From Rodentolepis nana (taxonomy: Eukaryota > Platyhelminthes > Cestoda > Cyclophyllidea > Hymenolepididae), in assembly GCA_900617975.1 (NCBI GenBank), contig UZAE01014255.1, forward strand, positions 1 through 15,653: a stretch of 15,653 bases of DNA. The letters are read 5' to 3'. Below, one piece after another: positions 1 through 7,300 of this stretch; the stretch's first letter is position 1, and every line of letters starts with the position of its first letter. The notes beneath the pieces are model-generated. The model ran no database searches. It saw nothing but the letters and a program-made list of their open reading frames with translations, and was not told where the DNA came from. The position numbers and the translations under genes are program-made.

Positions 1-35
1 TGGGCAACGTACACTCATACGGCAAAAAAGTCTAT
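1..35 (+). ncRNA. HDV-like ribozyme, 3' half (copy A)
   Basis: GGGCAAC joint, P4 hairpin CGTA..TACG, J4/2 GCAAAA and P2' AAGTCTAT are present. P1, P2 and P3 5' strands lie outside the window. Confidence 0.6.
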
Positions 36-290
36 AAACCAGCAGTTGATTTCTATCTTCAAACTGCCATGACCCCACGGTATGTCATTTTCGTCTACTT
101 CCACAGTGCTTAAACAACCTTTATCTCTAACTTTTGTCTGTCTACTTTACATCTATGAATCACTCTTCTGTTCCCTCTCTCGACTTTTGTGACTTTGATG
201 TTCTTCCCCTCTGCGAAACCCGAAGTCAGCTAAAGGGCTAATAATATCTATCAAAACGCCTGGCATTGGAAATAAATAAATGAATAAATC
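1..290 (+). mobile_element. Short ribozyme-headed retroelement, copy A (5' cut by window edge)
   Basis: Begins inside the ribozyme head (GGGCAAC joint at 2-8) and runs through the pyrimidine-rich body (acttttgtctgtc, cactcttctgttcc, ctttgatgttc) to the family 3' end CGCCTGGCATTGGA followed by AATAAATAAATGAATAAA. Coordinates are set by comparison with copies F, G and H in this window. No coding capacity. Confidence 0.85.
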
Positions 291-871
291 TTCTCAAACA
301 TCGTCCTTATCAATAAGACAAGAATATAACCACGTTCTGTTAATTCCTTTTCTGCTTGATTTTTCAGAAATATTTATCCAGTTTAAAGTTTTGTAAATAA
401 ATATTTTGTATATTTAAGTATTATTTACGAAAATATATTATAGTTAGATGACTATCGACATCTAAATGTTTAATAACTTTTTTCTTGCATAAAAATTGTG
501 CACAACAAATCTAAATGAGCGGCAAATAAAAGGGAATATTGAAACACATAAATTTTGAGCAGATTTAACATTGGTAGGGTTTTATTAAACCCTCCGCTTC
601 AACTCTACCCTACAATTATTGAATATATTATCTTTAAAATGCTGCCTACTAAACAGGAATATATTGTTATGATATTTGCGGCATGTTCATCTAGTTTGGT
701 AAAGCTCATGGAATTAGTTAAGCTGCCTCCATGGTATAGACGACACAGTAGTATAGTGAATATTGCGTTTATTGATTTTATGCTTTCAGCAGACATGATT
801 AGTAATTGGATCTATTTGTCATAGTTTGAATGAACACTAAAAACCTGATTAATTGAAATACCCTCTGCACG
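291..871. other. No gene recognised
   Basis: AT-rich spacer. Short open frames on both strands (about 555-824 plus, 605-796 minus) have no recognisable family or splice support. Confidence 0.6.
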
Positions 872-1100
872 CACTATTACTTCCCACTGTATGTCATAGT
901 CCATCACTTTCACAGTACTCATCTTACCCTACCTTTTCTCCACCTTTGCGCCTGTCTCTTCTACTTCTTTGAAACACTCTTCTGTTCCACCTCTCAAATT
1001 TTTCTCACTTCTATGTTCCTCCGCTCTGTGAAGATCGAAGTCAACTCAAGGGCTAATGATAATTATTAAAACGTCTGCCATTTGATGAAAATAAATTTTT
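872..1100 (+). mobile_element. Short retroelement, copy B (5'-truncated)
   Basis: Starts in the middle of the family body (actattacttcccactgtatg) and has the body motifs and the family tail GGGCTAATGATAATTATTAAAACG..GCCATTTGA. It lacks the ribozyme head, as expected from incomplete reverse transcription. The start is approximate. Confidence 0.8.
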
Positions 1101-1376
1101 TAATACAAAATAAATTTATAAGTCGTTATCAAATAAAACGAAGCATCATTAGCACACACAAAAAATATCTTTCCTTAAAGGGATTTTACTGGCATCTTTT
1201 AAAGCACTATACCACAATTTCTTGTAATTCCATTCATTTTATGAAATGGTGGTGGGGGTCTTTTAATTTGGCGGATTCACAGAAGAATAACCTTACCCAG
1301 GGCAAGAAGTGCATTTAGACCTCTCTGAATTACAACCTACCGCATCCTGAACTTTTGACACTATCTCAATCCTCAA
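1101..1376. other. No gene recognised
   Basis: AT-rich, no supported gene. An open frame at 1082-1318 begins inside copy B and resembles nothing. Confidence 0.6.
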
Positions 1377-2265
1377 GATACTTATATCTTTTTCAAAGTT
1401 ACTCCCTTCCGGCATATTGAACTAGGCTGCTTTCCCGATTGGGGAGAGGCTGTCTCTTAAACTCTAAGCAGATATTAAATATCAACTAATGTTTACCTCT
1501 TTTCTAATGTGGTTGCAATATTTACTTATTTCAAATGGTAGGCGTTTTGATAGTTATCATTAACCCTTCAGCTGACTTCGGGCTTCACAGAGAGGATGAG
1601 CAGATAAAGTCACAAAAAAAGTCGAGGGGTGGGGAACAGAAGAGCGATTCACGGATATGAAGGAGACAAACAGACACAAAGGTAAAGAGGAAAAGGTAAG
1701 GTGAGTATTGTGAAAGTAGTCGAATATGACATACAGTGGAGTGATGGTAGTTTGAAATCAGAAGTTAACTGCCTGTTTACAGACTTTTTCTGCCGTATGA
1801 GTATACATTGCTCAGGGTGCNGATACTTATATCTTTTTCAAAGTTACTCCCTTCCGGCATATTGAACTAGGCTGCTTTCCCGATTGGGGAGAGGCTGTCT
1901 CTTAAACTCTAAGCAGATATTAAATATCAACTAATGTTTACCTCTTTTCTAATGTGGTTGCAATATTTACTTATTTCAAATGGTAGGCGTTTTGATAGTT
2001 ATCATTAACCCTTCAGCTGACTTCGGGCTTCACAGAGAGGATGAGCAGATAAAGTCACAAAAAAAGTCGAGGGGTGGGGAACAGAAGAGCGATTCACGGA
2101 TATGAAGGAGACAAACAGACACAAAGGTAAAGAGGAAAAGGTAAGGTGAGTATTGTGAAAGTAGTCGAATATGACATACAGTGGAGTGATGGTAGTTTGA
2201 AATCAGAAGTTAACTGCCTGTTTACAGACTTTTTCTGCCGTATGAGTATACATTGCTCAGGGTGC
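1377..2265. repeat. 444-bp direct duplication around a single N (probable assembly artefact)
   Basis: 1377-1820 and 1822-2265 read as identical base for base and are separated only by the N at 1821. Other family copies in this window differ from each other at many sites, so zero divergence over 444 bp points to an unmerged contig overlap rather than a real tandem duplication. Confidence 0.85.
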
Positions 2266-2297
2266 ACCACGTGGAGGTAAGTCTATCACACACCCCC
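1521..2297 (-). mobile_element. Short retroelement, copy C (split and doubled by the assembly duplication)
   Basis: Reading minus: ribozyme head from 2297/2296, then the body and the tail CGCCTACCATTTGAAATAAGTAAA. The tail and body appear twice (1521-1820 and 1966-2265), while the 5' end appears once (2266-2297); the real genome most likely has one copy of about 330 bp. Candidate target-site duplication TGTGGTTGCAATATT (1508-1522) versus TGTGGAATATT (2300-2310), allowing a 4-bp gap. Confidence 0.8.
2224..2296 (-). ncRNA. HDV-like self-cleaving ribozyme (copy C)
   Basis: On the minus strand from 2296: P1 GGGGTGT/GCACCCT (7 bp with G.U at the first pair), P2 ATAGACTT/AAGTCTGT (one T.G), P3 ACC/GGT with loop TCCACGT, P4 GTAT-ACTC-ATAC, J4/2 GCAGAAAA. 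The GGGCAA joint reads GAGCAA. Fold made by hand. Confidence 0.7.
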
Positions 2298-2368
2298 TTT
2301 GTGGAATATTGAAGAGATTGATTTTTAAATAATAAACACAATGAAAACTCTAGTTGTAGTGTCTACTG

Positions 2369-2617
2369 AGTCTATCTATTTATTACTGGCAGTTGACTTT
2401 TCACTACAAACTACCATAACCCCACTACTACTTCCACAGTAATCACCTCACCTTACCTTTTTCTCCACCTTTGCGCCTGTCTCTTTTGCAACTGCAAATC
2501 ACTCTTCTGTTCCCCCCCCCCTCGACCTTTTGTGGCTTTGATGTACCTCACCTCTGTGAAGCCAGAAGTGAACTAAAGCGCTATTGATAACTATCATAAA
2601 GCCTGCTATTTAATATG
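2369..2617 (+). mobile_element. Short retroelement, copy D (5'-truncated)
   Basis: Begins at the P2' segment (AGTCTAT) of the ribozyme head, keeps the CAGTTGACTT body start and the pyrimidine body with a C9 run, and ends TGATAACTATCATAAAGCCTG. That ending (ATAAAGCC) is the LINE-type tail variant rather than the AAACGCC seen in most short copies. Confidence 0.8.
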
Positions 2618-2744
2618 ATTAATTTTTCTTTCAAAAAGGCAGTGCCGCTCTTTTTATTCAATCTTCATGTAAACACTAGAATATCCTATTTACAGATCTA
2701 TATCACTCCAAATCAAAATCGAAGTCAAATCGAAATGCCGAGTG

Positions 2745-2811
2745 ATAGACTTTTTGTCGTACAAAGATACGTTGTCCAGGGTGCACCACGTGGAGGTAAG
2801 TCTATCGCACA
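2745..2811 (-). ncRNA. HDV-like ribozyme remnant, inverted (copy E)
   Basis: On the minus strand: P2 ATAGACTT/AAGTCTAT intact, P3 ACC/GGT, loop TCCACGT, P1' GCACCCT, joint GGACAAC, P4 CGTAT-CTTT-GTACG, J4/2 ACAAAA. The 5' strand of P1 has lost its G run at the join with the coding fragment, so it should not self-cleave. Confidence 0.6.
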
Positions 2812-2812
2812 A

Positions 2813-3217
2813 TGCATGGACCGGCCGATGTCTTTGCACACAATGAAGGCCTTAATCAGAAGAGAATTCCAGACCTCAAGGTGCAACGAACTTAAAGCTC
2901 GAACAAATTAGAAACAGTGGGCAGTGGCACTCTCCGATATAGCCGACTGGCCAAGAATCGAAGCCGTTGCTGAGTTTAGACTACGTACCGGACACGATTG
3001 CTTGGCTAAACAACTTCACAGATTGGGAGAATACACTCAACCCACATGCTCCCTATGTAACCTACAGGAGGAAATGGAGAAGACCCACCTGATTCGATGT
3101 CCTGGCCTAAAGAAAAGGACGGAAAGCCAGAGATACTGGGAAGCAAGAAGACAGCTAATGAATTGCTATCAATTAACTGCTATAAATATACCCCCCTCCA
3201 ACCTTGGGGGAAGCTGA
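2813..3217 (+). pseudogene. C-terminal fragment of a non-LTR retrotransposon reverse transcriptase
   Basis: Decayed end of the pol-type ORF of a LINE-like element. One frame reads CMDRPMSLHTMKALIRREFQ, then a TAG at 2909-2911, then on in the same frame through ADWPRIEAVAEFRLRTGHDC and LAKQLHRLGEYTQPTCSLC to RYWEARRQLMNCY. It contains a C-x2-C-x9-H-x3-C cluster (TCSLC..THLIRC), the zinc-knuckle-like C-terminal motif of many non-LTR elements. The second copy suggests the natural stop follows QLMNCY and that this copy reads on to TGA 3215-3217. The catalytic reverse-transcriptase core is absent. Clade assignment (I/Jockey/R1-like) is a guess from the motif style, common in arthropod elements. 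Confidence 0.8.
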
Positions 3218-3335
3218 AGTCAAAGTTTAAGGGCTAATGATAAATATCATAAAGCCTGCCATTTGAAAAAATATCACTTCATCCATTATTGCATTTTCTT
3301 AAAGGAGACATGACGAAGAACAAGCCTTACAGCCG

Positions 3336-3341
3336 TTTATT
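3336..3341 (-). terminator. Candidate polyadenylation hexamer AATAAA
   Basis: TTTATT on the plus strand reads AATAAA on the gene strand. It is the first canonical signal seen downstream of the Go-alpha stop, with a GT-rich stretch (antisense of the CA-rich tract) upstream of it. Position only; no transcript evidence. Confidence 0.3.
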
Positions 3342-3415
3342 ACCAACCTCAACATCAATATTATTATTATCTCAGCCATTAATAATCGTAGAATTAATTT
3401 TCATATTAAGTGGTG

Positions 3416-3455
3416 TCACACACGCACACGCACGCACGTACACATACAAACACCC
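3416..3455. repeat. CA-rich microsatellite
   Basis: Imperfect (CA)n with CG and TA interruptions on the plus strand, just upstream of the polypurine tract. Confidence 0.7.
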
Positions 3456-3479
3456 ATTCAACTTGATTCAAAATCACCG

Positions 3480-4150
3480 TCGTCATCGAAGCAAGGGTGG
3501 GAGGAAGGGCGTGGGGGGAGGGGGAGGGTAGGGGGGGGGGTTGGTAGGTTTCGCGAAGNGGGGGGGGGGGGTTGGTAGGTTTCGCGAAGTGTACGACGCA
3601 CCTGCTTGCGCGTAGCGGAAGGACCAATTCACCACGGTGCGAGTATGCGAATTAAAAGAGAACACTAAAAGGGGGGGGGGATGGAGGGGATGGTGGCGCG
3701 TAACAGGTGCAAGAAAAGTGAAAGGCGATAAAATAGAGAAAGATGAGGAAATTGGATGGAGATTGAAGGAAGATGAAAGGTGAATGGAGAATGGGGAATA
3801 TTAAAGCGGCTTCGAAATATTTCAGACTGGGCGGACACACAAACAGCTTCGAGTTAAACACAAACGGACACATTCAAACGAGTAAAGAGGTTCAAGCGGA
3901 GAAAGAGGAGTAAGGGGGGGGAGGGGGGAGGGGGGAGGGGTAGTTTCAAATGAACAAAAGAGTGTTCGATAAATAAGACTTAGGGAGGCCGAATTCGAAC
4001 TAGCAGGTACGTGAGGTGAAGGAGTTCGGAAAGTTTGGAGGGAGAAACATCACGAAGCTAAGAGCGTTTCATGGCGCGCAGCGTCTGGGTTGCAGAGTGA
4101 GTGTTTTGGAGGAAGGAGGGGGGAGGGGGAAGAGAGTTTGAGATCAAGAA
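3480..4150 (+). repeat. Polypurine, G-run tract (G-quadruplex prone)
   Basis: About 670 bp of strong A+G asymmetry on the plus strand, with G runs of 5 or more near 3512-3540, 3560-3571, 3671-3680, 3914-3939 and 4108-4127. The stretch at 3914-3939 has four closely spaced G runs, the standard quadruplex pattern. The gene strand is correspondingly pyrimidine-rich. Confidence 0.7.
3531..3589. repeat. 28-bp direct duplication around the second N
   Basis: G run plus TTGGTAGGTTTCGCGAAG occurs at 3531-3558 and 3560-3589, split by N 3559. Same pattern as the large duplication: probably an unmerged overlap in a homopolymer-rich stretch. Confidence 0.8.
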
Positions 4151-4205
4151 TGGACATTAGGAGGGACTGTGAAAGTGACCTACAAACTTTGGTGGCTAAT
4201 TAGAT

Positions 4206-4393
4206 TTAATAAAGACCACAGCCTCGAAGATTGTTCGCAATGATAACATCGGTCACTGCATCGAAGACGAATTGGATGTTATTGGTATCCGTGGCACAGG
4301 TCTGGTGACAGTAGATCTCCTTGTTCTGAGATCGATTCTTAGCCTCGAAGGAAGCTTGAATATAGATTGCCGCTTCCTCGTAAGTTTGCTTTC
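4206..4393 (-). CDS. GNAO1 (ortholog): Go-alpha coding exon 7 (C-terminus, stop)
   Basis: 188 nt, acceptor tttctag. It completes Gly294 and encodes residues 295-355, ending in TAA at 4208-4206. It carries [13 protein letters not shown] (base-binding loop) and the alpha-5 helix, which inserts into receptors, ending [12 protein letters not shown]. The Cys at -4 is the pertussis-toxin-type ADP-ribosylation site. The Tyr end and NNLRGCG are diagnostic of Go. Confidence 0.96.
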
Positions 4394-7300
4394 CTAGAAA
4401 AAAACCATTCATTTTAGCGATATGATCCTTTTGGTAGTACTGCATCCGGTGGAAAGGAATCTCAACCCCAGGAACAAGGATATCGAACATCAGAATCAAT
4501 TTATAAACTAAGTCTATACAATATCCACCTTTTTTCCAAAAAAAACCACCATTTATCCAACTTTAAAAATGTGGTGCCTATATATGCAATCAATTTTGTG
4601 TTCTTAATATGTTGAAAGTCCTCCTGGCATTTTGGAATAGGGTTTCAAGACGATTTCAGGATGCCATTAAGGAATCAAGAAAGTTAAAATTTCCACTTCA
4701 TTTTCTTTAGTTACTCGGTACATAAGGCACTCTTGAACAGATTGCGAAATGAGGCAATCTAGGTAAAGTGTTCAATTAATTTTTTTGAAGGAGGTGTGCG
4801 AAAACTATTCTGTCAATCGTATAAAAAATTAATTCCATTTCAATTCGTCATTATAATTTCATGGTTATTATCAAAGGGCAAAAAATTTCCAAAGCCCTCC
4901 ATACGTTCTCCAGTTTAAGTAATTTAAAAGTATCTGAAACTGCACATGAGCATAACCCCTTTGGAGTTGTAGTAGTGTTTGTTTAAAAGAAGGGACATTT
5001 CTAATTAACTCCAAACACTAGGACACTCCGCCCCAGATGGCTATTCATTACTTAAACGCGCCAATTTACAACTACACTTTACTGTCTCGCGATTATGTCT
5101 CCGTTGGCAGTTAAACAAACACACATTGAACGGTGAAGGTGAATTTGGTTGAAGCGCAGAGAATCATTGGACCTACACACACCTACTATTAAAATAACGC
5201 TAGTTAAACAAGCAAAATTCTACTGGCATAACCAACTAATTAATGAAGTTGGCAAGTCAACTTTGAAACAGACAACTTGTAGGCAATGGAGATATTATTT
5301 TACAGTGTGAACATTCGGAGGACATGTAATATTCTTTATTCGCTACTTTTAAATAAAAATATCACATTAATCTGTCCTTACGTATTCACATGGAGACTTT
5401 TCCAACTTAGCCAACCTGCATTATAGGCCTAGAGCCAGATAGCAAAATCGATCGTTCAGGTTAATATTGGCATTTCAAATACGAGTTACCTGGCCCTCAT
5501 AATAATGGTAAAAGCGCAACATTTCAGAAATATTATCTTTGTGTAGATTAGGCAATAAAAGATTCTTCATAGTAATCTTGCTATGGTTATTGACTCATAA
5601 TAATTAATTTAACCAGTATGTTGGCGAGTCAATCTGAGCCTAAAGCTTTAGGTAATTGCGCAGTTGAAAGATTGGTTTTGACCAATTATATGCTCAAACG
5701 CCTTGTCTAAAGTTAAAAAAAAATTGCGTGTGCTTGTGAATTAGCAAATCATTATTTCGATCGATATAAAGCCATGCCTTGAGGGCAAATGGGGGTCTCG
5801 TAACTCCAACGTGTTATACTATATATAGACATCGAGGGGTGTGCGATAGACTTACCTCTACGTGGTGCACCCTGGGCAAGGTATATTCATACGGCAAAAA
5901 ATTCTATTACCTAGCAGTTGACTCTCACTTCAAACTACCACGACCCCCCTGGTTGTCATATTCGACCCCTATCACAGTACTCACCTTACCTTTTTCTCTA
6001 CCTTTGTGCCTGTCTGCCTCTTTTACATCTCTCAATCGCTCTTCTGTTCCCCACCCCTCGATTTTCTGCTACTTTGATGAACCTTCTCTCTGTGAAGCCC
6101 GAAGTCAGCTAAATGGCTAATGATATCTATCAAAACGCCTGCCATTTGATATAAATATATAGATATCGATCATGTGCAATGATGCAAGTAAGGATTCAAG
6201 CTAATCTTGAGTAACAAAGCCAGCATTTGGATATCCCATTTGATGGAAAATGGTAAGAGCTAGATTCCATTCTATTACCTTGGAATTCCTTAGATTTGAT
6301 ATTTAAGATTGGTAAATTCCGTTAGAAAGTACTTTGAAAGGCCGTGTGAAATACAGTGCTTCACGAATTCATGTTTGATTTACTGTATCCACTAACCCCA
6401 TCACATATTTCAATATCTAACCCCAATCCATTATTTTAAATTATCAAAACAATCGTGCATTCCGAGTTTAATAGACTGGGTGGCATTCTGATGCCTAGGC
6501 ATCGAGGTTCAGGACCCAGTGAAATCCTTCTATTTGGATAATCCATTCTAATAGGGTATTTGTATCGATATCCTTGATCTCAATTGATTACGACATAATA
6601 AAACGTAAGGTTCCTGTGAATATTTCACTAAACATCACTGTCATGAAGGCAGATAAATTGAAATAAACATTTAGAGCATCCAGATTAACAGGTGATTAGT
6701 CTGTATACATAAATTCAACACTACATCATCCACTAATTTTTTTGATCCAGTACCCAATTTTACTAATTGGATGTAATATAAAGATAATACTAACATTACT
6801 TTGGCCTTAACTCACCAGGATACTCTGGGAAGCAGACAGTGAGAGGCGAGCGTTTGATTTTCTCAGCAAAGAGATCCTTCTTGTTGAGGAAGAGAATTAT
6901 GCTGGTGTCGGTGAACCACTTGTTATTGCAGATGGAATCGAAGAGTTTGAGGGACTCCTGCATTCGATTGGTGGTCTCGTCCTCGTGAAGTACCTGGTCA
7001 TATTCACTCATGGCGACGCAGAAAATGATTGCTGTCACATCCTCGAAACAGTGAATCCACTTCTTTCGCTCCGAGCGCTGACCCCCCACGTCAAAGAGTC
7101 TAGAAAGGCAAGTATATATATACAGGAATGTGCGACAAATCTCCATTTTACATCCCAAATTTTAACTATTTTAATGAACCCGAACATGTCTTGAAAAAGA
7201 CTAATCATACGCACTTCGTATACTACTCAGAGTCATTTTAGTAGCTAACACATGATTATTGACAATCTTAATAAGACTTACTTGAAGTTCATATTCTTAA

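Larger units (their letters stand above)
2711..3270 (+). mobile_element. LINE-like non-LTR element, 5'-inverted 3' fragment (copy E)
   Basis: A single 560-bp insertion flanked by ATATCACTCCA (2700-2710) and ATATCACTTCA (3271-3281), one mismatch. Its first about 100 bp are the short element's 5' head in reverse orientation. From about 2812 onward it is reverse-transcriptase C-terminal coding sequence, then the tail GGGCTAATGATAAATATCATAAAGCCTGCCATTTGAAAAA, in split motifs shared with the short elements. Inverted head plus 3' fragment within one set of target duplications is the expected product of twin priming. Confidence 0.75.
3336..4205 (-). other. Putative 3' untranslated region of Go-alpha
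   Basis: From the stop codon to the first AATAAA hexamer on the minus strand (3341-3336), about 870 nt. The region is a long C/T-rich tract on the transcript strand. An ATTAAA also overlaps the stop codon itself. The true end is unknown, and the single-N duplication at 3531-3589 distorts the length. Confidence 0.35.
4394..6815 (-). other. Intron 6 of the Go-alpha gene
   Basis: 2422 bp with GT..AG ends. It holds one nearly full ribozyme-headed short retroelement (5836-6154, antisense to the gene) and a nested inverted repeat at 6475-6520. The rest is AT-rich and I recognise no alternative terminal exon or other gene in it. Confidence 0.9.

Noticed and set aside
555..824. 89-codon open frame (and the 63-codon antisense frame at 605-796)
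   Set aside because: No recognisable family, no splice context, AT-rich composition like the spacer. Chance frames.
1377..2265. Real tandem duplication or long terminal repeats
   Set aside because: Zero differences, a single N between copies and an odd breakpoint inside the ribozyme head favour an assembly overlap.
2615..2911. 98-codon frame starting with MINFSF
   Set aside because: The first 66 codons are flank and inverted ribozyme head; only the last part is LINE coding sequence, annotated as a pseudogene from 2813.
3230..3260. Hammerhead ribozyme core (CTAATGA..AAAC near CTGATGA..GAAAC)
   Set aside because: The invariant G is A in all copies, no stem III/I pairing surrounds it, and the sequence is better explained as the shared 3' hairpin.
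3289..3873. Several open frames rich in Pro, Gly, Arg or Ser
   Set aside because: Products of the G/C-run and CA-repeat low-complexity sequence. One spans the N.
5779..6120. 113-codon open frame
   Set aside because: Runs through copy F of the short retroelement, including its ribozyme head and pyrimidine body. Not a gene.
5836..6154. tRNA- or snRNA-derived SINE head (ACTTACCT resembles the U1 5' end)
   Set aside because: No A/B boxes were found, and ACTTACCT is fully accounted for as part of P2 and P3 of the ribozyme fold.
6475..6520. tRNA gene
   Set aside because: Only 46 bp, no anticodon arm or D arm, and A/B box spacing too short.
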